From Actinoplanes cyaneus (lineage in GTDB: Bacteria > Actinomycetota > Actinomycetes > Mycobacteriales > Micromonosporaceae): a stretch of DNA of 53,834 nucleotides. Shown piece after piece: positions 33,049-41,856 of the stretch. Where the stretch lies: positions 1 to 53,834 of the forward strand of contig NZ_BOMH01000080.1 of NCBI RefSeq assembly GCF_016862095.1, in the 5' to 3' direction. Position 1 is the stretch's first letter; every line of letters begins with the position of its first letter. The notes below the pieces were generated by a model. It saw only the letters and a list, made by a program, of their open reading frames with translations, was not told the origin of the DNA and made no database searches. The translations under genes were made by a program, and so were the position numbers.

Positions 33049-33597
33049 TCAGCGAGCCCGCGCCGCAGCGAGCAGCCCGGCCACCGCTGCCGCATTGGTG
33101 ATCTCCCCGCGGAAGATCATCGCGATCGCGTCGTCGAGGCTGACCCGGACGACCTCCAGGTCGGCCTCCTCGTCGTGCCGGTCGAAGCGCTCCGCGTCCG
33201 GCACCGGCGCCAGCTCACGTGCCAGATAGACCAGCACGTGCTCGGTGCTGAACCCGGGCGACGTGTGCAGCTCGACGAGCCTCTCCATCCGGCCGGCGGT
33301 GAGGTCGACCTCCTCGGCGAGCTCACGGGCCGCGGCCACCGCCGGGTCCTCGCCGTCGACGTCGCGCAGCCCGGCGGGCAGCTCCCAGATCCGCTTGCCG
33401 AGCGCGTGCCGGTACTGCTTGATCAGCACCACCCGGTCGTCGTCGTCGAGCGCGACCACGACGACCGCGCCCTTGTTGCGGACGACGTCGCGCTTGGCGG
33501 TCCCGCCGTCGGACATGGTCACCTCGTCGGTGACCACGTCGAAGATCGCCCCGCGGTAACGCTCGGTGGTCCCGACGACCTCGTGCTCGAAGCCCAT
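33049..33597 (-). CDS. NUDIX hydrolase, ADP-ribose pyrophosphatase type
   Basis: This 182-residue enzyme probably hydrolyses ADP-ribose to AMP and ribose 5-phosphate. The Nudix box is GLRDVDGEDPAVAAARELAEE; it has one extra residue between the Gly and first Glu compared with the usual GX5E, as also seen in the M. tuberculosis homologue Rv1700. IKQYRHALGKRIWELPAG precedes it. The ATG at 33597 shares one base with the pyrG stop (TGATG), so the gene is translated after pyrG, the same pairing as Rv1699-Rv1700. Confidence 0.92.
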   Translation of the reverse strand: MGFEHEVVGTTERYRGAIFDVVTDEVTMSDGGTAKRDVVRNKGAVVVVALDDDDRVVLIKQYRHALGKRIWELPAGLRDVDGEDPAVAAARELAEEVDLTAGRMERLVELHTSPGFSTEHVLVYLARELAPVPDAERFDRHDEEADLEVVRVSLDDAIAMIFRGEITNAAAVAGLLAAARAR

Positions 33598-35285
33598 CAA
33601 GAGGCCTCGACCGGCTCGACCGGCAGCTCGTCCGCGGCGTTGTAGACCACGGCGGCCTTGATCAGCCCGTCGAAGAGCGGGTGCGGCCGCGTCGGCCGGC
33701 TCTTCAGCTCCGGGTGCGCCTGGGTGGCCACGAAGTACGGGTGCGTCGCGCGGTCCAGCTCGATGAACTCGACGAGCCGCCCGTCCGGCGAGGTGCCGGA
33801 GAAGACCAGGCCGGACTGCGACAGCTTGTCGCGGTAGTCGTTGTTCACCTCGTAGCGGTGCCGGTGCCGCTCGGAGATCTCGGTCGCGCCGTAGACCTCG
33901 GCGACGATCGAGCCCTCCTTGAGCGTGGCCGGGTAGGCGCCGAGCCGCATGGTGCCGCCCATGTCGCCCTTGCCGGCCACGATGTCCTCCTGGTCGGCCA
34001 TCGTGGAGATCACCGGGTACGCCGCGGTCTCGTCGAACTCCAGCGAGTTGGCGCCCGCGAGACCGGCGAGGTTGCGGGCCGCGTCGATGGTCATGCACTG
34101 CAGGCCGAGGCAAAGGCCGAGGATCGGGATGCCGTTCTCCCGCGCGAACCGCGAGGTGTTGACCTTGCCCTCGATGCCGCGCACGCCGAAGCCGCCCGGG
34201 ATCACGATGCCGTCGACGCCCTTGAGCGCGGTCGCCGCGCCGGCCGGGGTCTCGCAGCTGTCGCTCGGCACCCACCGGATCTTGATCTTCACGGTGTTGC
34301 CGAAACCGGCCGCGCGGATCGCCTCGGTCACCGACAGGTAGGCGTCGGGCAGATCCACGTACTTGCCGACGAGCGCGATGGTGATCGTGCGCTTCGGGTG
34401 GTGCACGCGCTCCAGCAGGTCGTTCCAGGTCTTCCAGTTCACGTCCCGGAAGGACAGACCCAGCCTGCGTACGACGTACGCGTCCAGGCCCCCGTCGTGC
34501 AGCACCTTCGGGATGTCGTAGATGCTCGGCGCGTCCGGGCAGCCGATGACCGCCTCGACGTCGACGTCGCAGTAGAGCGCCAGCTTCTCCTTCATCTTCT
34601 CGGGGATCTCCCGGTCGCTGCGGCAGATCAGCGCATCCGGCTGGATGCCGATGTTGCGCAGCGCGGCCACCGAGTGCTGGGTCGGCTTGGTCTTGAGCTC
34701 ACCGGACGGGGCGAGGTAGGGCACCAGCGACACGTGCAGGTAGAAGACCCGGTCCCGGCCGACCTCGTGCCGGACCTGACGGATCGCCTCCAGGAACGGC
34801 AGCGACTCCATGTCGCCGACCGTGCCGCCGACCTCGGTGATCACCACGTCGGGGACCAGGCCGTTCTCGTCCGGGTCGGCCATCGCGAAGATCCGGCTCT
34901 TGATCTCGTTCGTGATGTGCGGGATCACCTGAACGGTGTCGCCCAGGTACTCCCCGCGCCGCTCGCGGGCGATGACGGCCGAGTAGACCTGGCCGGTCGT
35001 GACGTTCGCCTTGCCGGAGAGGTCACGGTCCAGGAAGCGCTCGTAATGCCCGACGTCCAGGTCGGTCTCGGCGCCGTCCTCGGTGACGAAGACCTCACCG
35101 TGCTGGAACGGGTTCATCGTTCCGGGATCGACGTTCAGGTAGGGGTCGAGCTTCTGCATCACGACGCGGAGACCGCGGGCGGTGAGCAGGTTGCCGAGAC
35201 TGGAGGCGGTGAGGCCCTTGCCCAGCGAGGAGGCGACGCCCCCGGTGACGAAGATGTGCCGAGTGTCACGCACTGTTGAGGCCAA
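33597..35285 (-). CDS. pyrG: CTP synthase
   Basis: This 562-residue enzyme makes CTP from UTP, ATP and glutamine. The N-terminal synthetase domain begins HIFVTGGVASSLGKGLTAS with the P-loop and has VEVGGTVGDMESLPFLEA-type UTP/Mg site residues (TEVGGTVGDME). The C-terminal class-I glutaminase domain has GGFGVRG, the catalytic Cys in LGLCLGLQCM and His/Glu in QAHPELKSRP. The start is a TTG at 35285, supported by GGGAG 6 nt upstream; a GTG at 35273 has no ribosome-binding site. The leader can fold so that this site is paired. Confidence 0.96.
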   Translation of the reverse strand: MASTVRDTRHIFVTGGVASSLGKGLTASSLGNLLTARGLRVVMQKLDPYLNVDPGTMNPFQHGEVFVTEDGAETDLDVGHYERFLDRDLSGKANVTTGQVYSAVIARERRGEYLGDTVQVIPHITNEIKSRIFAMADPDENGLVPDVVITEVGGTVGDMESLPFLEAIRQVRHEVGRDRVFYLHVSLVPYLAPSGELKTKPTQHSVAALRNIGIQPDALICRSDREIPEKMKEKLALYCDVDVEAVIGCPDAPSIYDIPKVLHDGGLDAYVVRRLGLSFRDVNWKTWNDLLERVHHPKRTITIALVGKYVDLPDAYLSVTEAIRAAGFGNTVKIKIRWVPSDSCETPAGAATALKGVDGIVIPGGFGVRGIEGKVNTSRFARENGIPILGLCLGLQCMTIDAARNLAGLAGANSLEFDETAAYPVISTMADQEDIVAGKGDMGGTMRLGAYPATLKEGSIVAEVYGATEISERHRHRYEVNNDYRDKLSQSGLVFSGTSPDGRLVEFIELDRATHPYFVATQAHPELKSRPTRPHPLFDGLIKAAVVYNAADELPVEPVEAS

Positions 35286-35360
35286 AGCCCGCTCCCGTGG
35301 TCGCCTGTCAGGTGAAGAGTGCAGACCGGGGCTTCATCGCCCCATCCACGGGAGTTCACC
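35286..35360 (-). promoter_or_regulatory. Possible SD-sequestering leader of pyrG
   Basis: In the minus-strand RNA, CTCCCGTGG (35354-35346) is perfectly complementary to CCACGGGAG (35300-35292), which contains the pyrG ribosome-binding site GGGAG. Between them lies a 5-bp hairpin (GGGGC...GCCCC, 35328-35343). A competing pairing GGTGAA/TTCACC (35360-35355 with 35316-35311) would exclude the sequestering helix. A TAnnnT box (TACGGT, about 35363-35358) could be the -10 element, which would place the transcript start near the 5' arm. Confidence 0.4.
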
Positions 35361-35448
35361 GTAACACTGATTCCCAGGCCCGCCACGTTCGGGCTGCTCG
35401 GCGTGCGTGTTCCTACGATTTGGCATCGGTTTTGCGCCGCGTGCCGAC

Positions 35449-37794
35449 TCAGCCGGGCGACTCGGTCACTGTCCGTTGATCCTCACCGACGTCACGGGAC
35501 AAGGAATCGCCGCGGCCCTCACCCGCCGACAAGCCGCCATCGGCCTCACTCGGCGCCGAGCCACCATCGGTCTCGCCCGGCAACGGGCCGCCGTCGTCCT
35601 TGCGCAGCAACGGGCCGCCCGGGCCCTCGGTCTCCCCCGGCGGCAGGGTGCGGTCCGCGGCGTGCAGCAGCACCCGCAGCGCGGTCAGCACGGCGACCGG
35701 AACGGCGGTCGCGGCGGCCGCGCCGGCCACCCCGAGCGCGGTCCCGCCGAAGATCCCGGCGGTGAGCGACGCCACCACCGTGCCGGCGACCGCCGCGCGC
35801 AGCGCCGGATGCAGGCCGTACACCCGGCTCAGGCCACCCCACGGGGAGAACTGGCCGAACGCCAGCATCAGCGCCCCGGCCAGGGCCAGCAGGCTGAGCG
35901 GGCTGTCCACCAGCGCCTGCCCGTTCGCCGCGACGGCCCGCTGCATCGCCGGGCCCGCCGTACCGCTGGCCAGCGCGGTCAGGAACCGGCCCAGCGTGCC
36001 CTGCTCGAGGGCGGACCGGTGCAGGTCGAACGCGGCGAAGCTGACGGTCACCGCGATCGCGCCGACCGCCGCCCAGGCGACCCGCGCGAAGGTGAGCCAG
36101 CCGCCGGAGCTCATCGCCGCGGCCACGCACACCCCGGCGGTCACCGCTATCGCGCCGACCGGGTCCGCCCCCAGGTAGGGGCTGCCGACCATGACCACGC
36201 CGAGACCGCCGAAGAGCACCATCACCACGGGCCGCCACGTCTTGCCGACCCACTGGGCGAGGCAGCCCGCGCCGAGCAGCAGCGCGGCGACGAAGACGCC
36301 CAGGCCGACGCTGCCCAGGCCGGCGTACCGCACCCCGTGCGTGGCCGAGTAACCCGCCACACCGTTGAGCTGCAGCCGCGCGCCGGTCAGCAGGTCCACG
36401 CCGATCACGATGCCGCTCAGGGTCGCGGTCGCGCCCATCGGCCAGAGCGTCATCCGGTAGCGCGGGCCGAGGCGCACGGCGGCGGTGCCGAGCAGCATCA
36501 GCACGAACGTCGCGGCGCCGAACATCCAGGCCGGATGGTCGGCGCTCCACCACGGCGCCACGTCGGCGACCAGCGCCGCCGGGATCGCCAGGGCCGCCGC
36601 GATCAGGGCCGCCTCCAGCACCGCCACGAGCCGGCGCGGGGGCAGCGGCGGAGCGACCGGGCCGGCGTGCCGGCGGGCGCGCATCAGCACCGGCACGAGC
36701 GCGGCGAAGAGCAGCACCTGCACGCCGGCGAGGACCGTGAAGAAGATCGACGCGACCCCGTGCTGGGCGATCGCGCGCCGGTCGGCGTCGTTGCGCCCCT
36801 GCATGGCCGCGGCCGGGTCGGCTGTGCGGCCGGTCGAGACGGTCGCGGCGTACCCGGCGAAAAGCTTCTCCGGCGCCGCCTTGCCGAGCACCGCCAGCAC
36901 CGTCGGCGCCAGGTCGACCAGTTGCAGATAGCCTTCGCGGCCGGTGCCGGCCGAGGTCAGCCAGCCGCCGTCCCAGCCCTCGCCCTCGGCGATCGCCACG
37001 TGCAGGCGGGAGGTGGTGTCGGTGTCCGCGACCCCGGCGATCAGCATCGTCGACCGCTCCGGGCGGGCCGCCAGCACGCGGGCCAGGACCGCGTCGGCGG
37101 CGGCGACAGCGGCCTCGCGCTCGGCGCCCGTGCCGGTGATCGTGCCCAGGTCGACGATGCTCAGCACGCACTCGGAGAGAAGTTCCCCCGGGTCGGCGGG
37201 GAGCGTCTCGGCGTACTGGTCGACGCGGCCGAACGGGCGGGCGGCGGCGACCGCGGCGTTCGGGCCGACCGCCACCGTGCAGCGGACCGACTCGGCCAGC
37301 GCGCCCGGAGTGGTGCCGTAGGGCAGCCGTTCCTGGTTCGTGCGCACCACCGTGTTCTGGTCGGTCACGCTCGCGCCGATCGCGTCCGGCCGGGTCACCG
37401 CCGGCGAGACCACCGGGCACTTCCCGGTCACCGCCCGGGTGTCCCACGCCGCGTAGTTGCCGGCGCCGAGCGTCAGCCAGCCGTCCGCCGGGCAGGTCAC
37501 CTCGTGCGCCGAGCGCACCGACAGCCAGCCGGTCGAGCCCTTCGTCGCCTCCTGCCACAACGCCGGCGTGCGCCGCGCGTCGAGATCGTCCCAGCGCAGC
37601 CCGGCCGCCGCGGCGACCACCACGTAGTCGGCGGCGCCGCGCCGGTCCTGCCCCTCCGGGCGGATCGTGAGCCCGATCAGGCTGGCGATCGCGATCAGGA
37701 CGACGAGCACGGACGGCACCCAGACAGCGGCGCGGCGCCCGCGTGGCGTGCCCGGTGGGCGGACCCGCCGGATGCGGTCGAGCCGGCCGCTCAC
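35449..37794 (-). CDS. Large integral membrane protein with an extracytoplasmic alkaline-phosphatase-like N-terminal half
   Basis: This 781-residue protein has one N-terminal membrane helix (AVWVPSVLVVLIAIASLIGL). An extracytoplasmic region of about 320 residues follows (YVVVAAAAGLRWDDL ... LTLGAGNYAAWDT ... LLSECVLSIVDLG ... STMLIAGVADTDTTSRLHV), which recalls metal-dependent sulphatase/alkaline phosphatase folds. Then come about 11 membrane helices and a charged acidic C-terminal tail with degenerate GGPLxxE/DGG repeats. The GTG at 37794 is chosen because GGAGGT lies 6 nt upstream; an in-frame ATG at 37890 would overlap the glycosyltransferase gene. It lies in the envelope cluster between that gene and pyrG. 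Function unknown; an envelope-lipid or phosphate-modifying role is only a guess. Confidence 0.82.
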   Translation of the reverse strand: MSGRLDRIRRVRPPGTPRGRRAAVWVPSVLVVLIAIASLIGLTIRPEGQDRRGAADYVVVAAAAGLRWDDLDARRTPALWQEATKGSTGWLSVRSAHEVTCPADGWLTLGAGNYAAWDTRAVTGKCPVVSPAVTRPDAIGASVTDQNTVVRTNQERLPYGTTPGALAESVRCTVAVGPNAAVAAARPFGRVDQYAETLPADPGELLSECVLSIVDLGTITGTGAEREAAVAAADAVLARVLAARPERSTMLIAGVADTDTTSRLHVAIAEGEGWDGGWLTSAGTGREGYLQLVDLAPTVLAVLGKAAPEKLFAGYAATVSTGRTADPAAAMQGRNDADRRAIAQHGVASIFFTVLAGVQVLLFAALVPVLMRARRHAGPVAPPLPPRRLVAVLEAALIAAALAIPAALVADVAPWWSADHPAWMFGAATFVLMLLGTAAVRLGPRYRMTLWPMGATATLSGIVIGVDLLTGARLQLNGVAGYSATHGVRYAGLGSVGLGVFVAALLLGAGCLAQWVGKTWRPVVMVLFGGLGVVMVGSPYLGADPVGAIAVTAGVCVAAAMSSGGWLTFARVAWAAVGAIAVTVSFAAFDLHRSALEQGTLGRFLTALASGTAGPAMQRAVAANGQALVDSPLSLLALAGALMLAFGQFSPWGGLSRVYGLHPALRAAVAGTVVASLTAGIFGGTALGVAGAAAATAVPVAVLTALRVLLHAADRTLPPGETEGPGGPLLRKDDGGPLPGETDGGSAPSEADGGLSAGEGRGDSLSRDVGEDQRTVTESPG

Positions 37795-37858
37795 GCCGCC
37801 ACCTCCGCTGCGCTCCGGCATCGCCACGAGTAGGTCACCGAGCCGGACGATCTCTCGC

Positions 37859-38965
37859 TCATGAGGCGCTGACCTCGGCATAGGCGGCACGGACGGCGTT
37901 CACCACGTCGGTCTCCCCCGGCCAGCCGGCGGCTTGCGCGGGGCCGCGGGCGGCAAGGTCCGCTCGGAGATCAGAATCAGACAGGATTTCCCGTACGGCA
38001 TGATCCAGCGCATCCAGGTCCCGCGGCGGAATCAGCACAGCCGCGTCCCCCACCAGCCCCGGCAGCCCGCCGACCGCCGTCGTGACCAGCGGCACCCCGG
38101 CCCGCAGCGCCTCCTGCGCGAACAGCTGCCGCGCCTCCCAGTCGCTGGTGACCACCGCCAGGTCCGCGCCGAGCAGCAGATCCGGCACGTCGCCGCGGTG
38201 CCCGAGCAGGTGGAAGGGAGCGTGCGTGCGTGACGCCCGCTGTGCCAGCGACATGTAGCTCGGGCCGGCACCGGCGACCACGATCACCGGGGCCGGGTCC
38301 AGCTCACGCCAGCGGGCGGCGGCGTCGACCAGCATGTCGTAGTTCTTCTGTGGGTGCAGCCGCCCGACCGACAGGATCAGCGGCGTGGTCGGCTTCACCC
38401 GGAACTCGGCGCGCACCGCCTGCCGGGTCCGTTTCGGCGGCCGCATCGTGGGCGCGGCGACCGGGCCGAGCCGGGCGTTGCGCGCGCCGACCGCGATCGC
38501 GCGCTCCACGAGATCCTCCGAGGCGCCGAGGGTGAGCGCGGCGTTGCGCACGACGATCCGCTCGACCAGCGCGCCCGCCTGACCACGAAGACCCTTCGCC
38601 AGTACGGCGTTGTGCCAGGTCACCACGAGCGGCACGCCCGTGCGGGCCAGTGCCGCCACGAACGCCGCCCGCAGCCCGTGCGCGTGGATCACGTCGGCGT
38701 CCCGCCCGGCGATCGCCCGGCGCAACGCCCGGACCGCCCCCGAGTCCTGCGGGCCGGGGTCGGCCGGAATCTCGACCGGCGCATACTCCACCCCGGCCGT
38801 GCTGAAGCCGTAGTGCTCGTCGTTGGCGGCCGGGCCACAGACCACGACCTTGCAGCCGGCCGCGACCAGGCCGCGGGCCAGCGAGAGGACGTGCCCGCCG
38901 GTGCCGCCGGTGGCGGAGCCGAGCACCAGCACGACCGAACCGCGCCACCCGTCGTCGCTGCTCAC
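37859..38965 (-). CDS. Family-4 glycosyltransferase (GT-B fold)
   Basis: This 368-residue cytosolic or membrane-associated enzyme has an N-terminal Gly-rich loop (SATGGTGGHVLSLARGL), DADVIHAHGLRAAF, the nucleotide-sugar-binding start ILSVGRLHPQKNYDMLVDAA and the EX7E motif in WEARQLFAQEALRAGVPLV. The sugar donor and acceptor are unknown. It sits downstream of murJ and the MraY-like gene, which points to an envelope glycan or glycolipid. Confidence 0.88.
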   Translation of the reverse strand: MSSDDGWRGSVVLVLGSATGGTGGHVLSLARGLVAAGCKVVVCGPAANDEHYGFSTAGVEYAPVEIPADPGPQDSGAVRALRRAIAGRDADVIHAHGLRAAFVAALARTGVPLVVTWHNAVLAKGLRGQAGALVERIVVRNAALTLGASEDLVERAIAVGARNARLGPVAAPTMRPPKRTRQAVRAEFRVKPTTPLILSVGRLHPQKNYDMLVDAAARWRELDPAPVIVVAGAGPSYMSLAQRASRTHAPFHLLGHRGDVPDLLLGADLAVVTSDWEARQLFAQEALRAGVPLVTTAVGGLPGLVGDAAVLIPPRDLDALDHAVREILSDSDLRADLAARGPAQAAGWPGETDVVNAVRAAYAEVSAS

Positions 38966-39075
38966 GACCGTCGTACCCCTTCCCGGACGGGTGTTCGCGT
39001 CCCCGTCGCCTCCCGGTTAACCCTCACACGTCCCCCGGCCCGGCAGACAACGGGGGCGACCGCGGCCCGGCCGTC

Positions 39076-41016
39076 TCACCGGCGCAGCCGCCGGGTCAGC
39101 GTGGTGACCAGCGGGAACAGATCGCGCCGGTCCAGCACGAACGCGACAGCGGCGAAGACCGCCGCGACCACGATCCCGCCGAGCACCCCCTCCACCAGGC
39201 TGCCCAGGATTCCCGGCTCCGGCCAGAACGCCGACCTCAGCCCGGTCACCACGGCCCAGCCGGCCAGGCCCGCGACCCCGGCCGCGACGGTCGCGGCGAG
39301 ACTCGCCCGGCCCAGACCGGCCAGCGACTCCGGGCCCGCGTGCCGGCGCACCGCCAGCACCAGCAGCACCCCGGTCACCGTCATGCCCAGCGCATTCGCC
39401 AGGCCGAGCCCGGCCAGCTGCGTGCCACCGTCGCTGACCGCCGTGACGATCACGACCGCGATCCCGGCGCACAACCAGCCCACCCCCGCGGCGACCGCGG
39501 CCGCGACCGTCCCGCCACGGGCGTAGAGCGCCCGGGAGAGCAGCGCGAACAGCGCATAGCCGAGCAGGCCGGGCGCGAAACCGACGACGGCCGGCGCCGC
39601 TCCCCCGGCGTTCATCAGGTAGGTCGCGGGGACGGCCAGCCCACCGAGCGCGGCCATGCCCAGCCCGGCGAGCAGCACGATCGAGCGGGCCGTGCCGGAC
39701 AGGGCCCCGGCGTACGCCCGCTCGTCCCGCCGGACCACCGCGTCCGCGAGCCGTGGGTAGACCGCCGTCGCCAGCGGCACCGCGAGCACCGCCCAGGGCA
39801 GCAGGAAGACGGTCTGCGCCCCGGTGTACCGGGCCAGCTGCTGCGCGCCGAGCGTGACCACCAGCGCCGCCACCACCTGCTGCGCGCCGACCGTGACCGC
39901 GCCCGCCCAGCCGAGCCGGACCGCCTGGCGGCCCTCGTCACCCGGGAACCGGAACCCCGGCCGCAGCCGCAACCGCAGCGGGCGCAGCGGAATCAGCAGG
40001 CAGAGGGTCAGCACGACGACGCCGAGCGTGGTGCCGGCGCTCAGCGTCAGCTCCCCGGCGCCGGTGAGGCCGGCGAAGTCGGTGCGCGCGCCGTCGATCC
40101 CGGCGTAGGTGAGGTACGCCGTCATCACCGTCAGGCTGGACAGCAGCGGCGCGATCACCGGCCAGGCGAACCGGTGGTGGGCCTGCAGCACGCCGGTCAG
40201 CACGATGCCGACGCCGTAGAGCGGCAGCTGCGGCGCGAAGACCCGCAACATCCGGGCGGCGATCTGCTGATGCTCGGGCGTCACGCCGTCCAGCAGCCCG
40301 GTGATCGGGCCCGCGGCCAGGGCGATGGCCACTGCCAGCGGGACGGTGAGCGCGAGCATCCAGGTGATCAGCGACGAGGTGATCCGGCTGACCCGCTGCC
40401 GGTCGCCGTCGGCCACCGCGCCCGCCAGCAGCGGGACCACCAGGCTGGCCAGGGCTCCACCGGCGACCAGCTCGAAGATGATGTTCGGGACGGTGTTGGC
40501 GGCGAAGTACAGGTCGGGGAGGTTGCCGTGGCCGCCCTCGCCGACGGTGTAGTAGAAGACCACGGTGCGGCCGAAGCCGGCGATCCGGGCGACGATCGTC
40601 AGAACCGTGATCAGCGCCGCCGCGCCCGCGATCCTGGCCGCCGCCCCGCCCGCACCACCGCCGACCCCGCGCGCCTCCACCACTCCCGCGGCGCTGCCCG
40701 ACTCCTGCTCGCCCGCGGCCACGCTGCCCGCGTTCGCGGCGCCACTGGTCGGCACTCCCGCGGCCACGCTGCCCGTTTCCGACCGGCCCGGCGACGCGGA
40801 ATCGCCCGATTTCTCCGTACGGCAAATGTCGGAAACCGCACCGGAAGCGGACCCGGCGGCCGACCGCCCACCGGCACCGCCCACAGCCCGATTTTGATCA
40901 CTTTCGGTCTTCGGGCCCGTGCTCTGACCGGAAACGACACCCGCCCCGGCCGTCGGGGGCACCTCCGGGCCGGACGGCGACGCGGAAGCGGCGCCGGAGT
41001 CCTTCGCGGAGCTCAC
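39076..41016 (-). CDS. murJ: MurJ/MviN-family lipid II flippase-like protein
   Basis: This 646-residue MOP-superfamily transporter is expected to move lipid-linked peptidoglycan precursors across the membrane. After a disordered Ser/Ala/Gly-rich N-terminal extension of about 135 residues (several short GSVAAGxx repeats) come about 14 membrane helices. MviN landmarks include FGRTVVFYYTVGEGG, FELVAGGALASLVVPLL, LLDGVTPEHQQIAARML and TVFLLPWAVLAVPLATAVYP. The GTG at 41016 overlaps the upstream stop as GTGA, so it is preferred to an ATG at 41055. Mycobacterial MurJ carries a C-terminal pseudokinase; this one does not. Confidence 0.88.
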   Translation of the reverse strand: MSSAKDSGAASASPSGPEVPPTAGAGVVSGQSTGPKTESDQNRAVGGAGGRSAAGSASGAVSDICRTEKSGDSASPGRSETGSVAAGVPTSGAANAGSVAAGEQESGSAAGVVEARGVGGGAGGAAARIAGAAALITVLTIVARIAGFGRTVVFYYTVGEGGHGNLPDLYFAANTVPNIIFELVAGGALASLVVPLLAGAVADGDRQRVSRITSSLITWMLALTVPLAVAIALAAGPITGLLDGVTPEHQQIAARMLRVFAPQLPLYGVGIVLTGVLQAHHRFAWPVIAPLLSSLTVMTAYLTYAGIDGARTDFAGLTGAGELTLSAGTTLGVVVLTLCLLIPLRPLRLRLRPGFRFPGDEGRQAVRLGWAGAVTVGAQQVVAALVVTLGAQQLARYTGAQTVFLLPWAVLAVPLATAVYPRLADAVVRRDERAYAGALSGTARSIVLLAGLGMAALGGLAVPATYLMNAGGAAPAVVGFAPGLLGYALFALLSRALYARGGTVAAAVAAGVGWLCAGIAVVIVTAVSDGGTQLAGLGLANALGMTVTGVLLVLAVRRHAGPESLAGLGRASLAATVAAGVAGLAGWAVVTGLRSAFWPEPGILGSLVEGVLGGIVVAAVFAAVAFVLDRRDLFPLVTTLTRRLRR

Positions 41017-41840
41017 GCCGGACGGCGGCCGATCTCGTCGAGCCGGCGCAGCCACGGCGTGTCCTGGATGACCTTGGTGAAACTGATCTTCTCGCTCACC
41101 GCGGTGAGCCCGGCGATCACGGCCAGCGCGGTCAGCCGGCCGGAAGTGCCGGTCCGCGCGGTGTACGCCACCCCGAGCAGCGCCCCGAGCGCATTCGCCC
41201 CGGAGTCACCGAGCATGATCTCCTCGCCGAGGTCGGCCGGGAGCAGCGCGGCGCTCGCACCGAGCGTGCCCGCGGTCATCGACGCGTTCCGGCCCGCCAG
41301 CAGCGGCGCCCCGAGGACGAGACCGGCCTTCAGCGCGCGGCCGGGACGCAGGTCGAGCAGGTTGAGCAGGTTCGCGGCACCGGCCACGACGCCCGCGCCG
41401 AGGAGCACGTCGACGCCGCGGCCGACGACGCCGGTGCGGCGGCTGCCGATCAGCGCCGAAGCCACCAGCCCGGCCGCGCCCACCCCGCCGATCTTGACGA
41501 GGCCGCTGGTCACCCGGCCCTCGCGGAGCGCGCCGAGGTGACCGGCGAACCCCTTCGCGGTCTTCTGATCGGGACGGTTGCCGACGATGTCGTCGTAGAG
41601 GCCGACCGCGCCGCTGACCGCGCCGGCCGTCACCGCGGCGGCCGCGAGCCGGCCGGTCGCCGCGCCCGTGGCCGCGCCGATCGTGGCACCGGCGGCGAGC
41701 GCGGGACCACCGGCGAGCGTGACGGCCCGCCCGTGGAAGTTGGTCCGGCGCAGGGCCGCCGCGTTCGGATCGCGGCTCACCCAGCCGAGCACAGCACGCG
41801 CGACCAGGGCGCCGGTCCCGAGCGAACGCAGAAATGCCAT
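41013..41840 (-). CDS. MraY/WecA-like polyprenyl-phosphate sugar-1-phosphate transferase homologue
   Basis: This 275-residue membrane protein keeps the key motifs of the MraY/WecA/WbpL superfamily in order: the Asp pair in AVGLYDDIVG, NLLNLLDLRPGRALKAG (NxxNxxDGxD-like, with Asp but an altered end) and GDSGANALGALLG. It is shorter than MraY (about 320-360) and lacks the usual His-rich loop, so donor specificity is uncertain. The 4-bp GTGA overlap with murJ and position after steA-mctB suggest that it acts on an undecaprenyl carrier in the division/envelope cluster. Confidence 0.75.
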   Translation of the reverse strand: MAFLRSLGTGALVARAVLGWVSRDPNAAALRRTNFHGRAVTLAGGPALAAGATIGAATGAATGRLAAAAVTAGAVSGAVGLYDDIVGNRPDQKTAKGFAGHLGALREGRVTSGLVKIGGVGAAGLVASALIGSRRTGVVGRGVDVLLGAGVVAGAANLLNLLDLRPGRALKAGLVLGAPLLAGRNASMTAGTLGASAALLPADLGEEIMLGDSGANALGALLGVAYTARTGTSGRLTALAVIAGLTAVSEKISFTKVIQDTPWLRRLDEIGRRPA

Positions 41841-41856
41841 GGCAGCAGAGTCTGCC

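Noticed and set aside
35407..41541. Long plus-strand frames opposite the membrane protein, murJ and glycosyltransferase genes
   Set aside because: The minus-strand genes have clear motifs, membrane segments and coupled starts; the plus-strand products are Arg/His/Gln-rich and unrecognisable.
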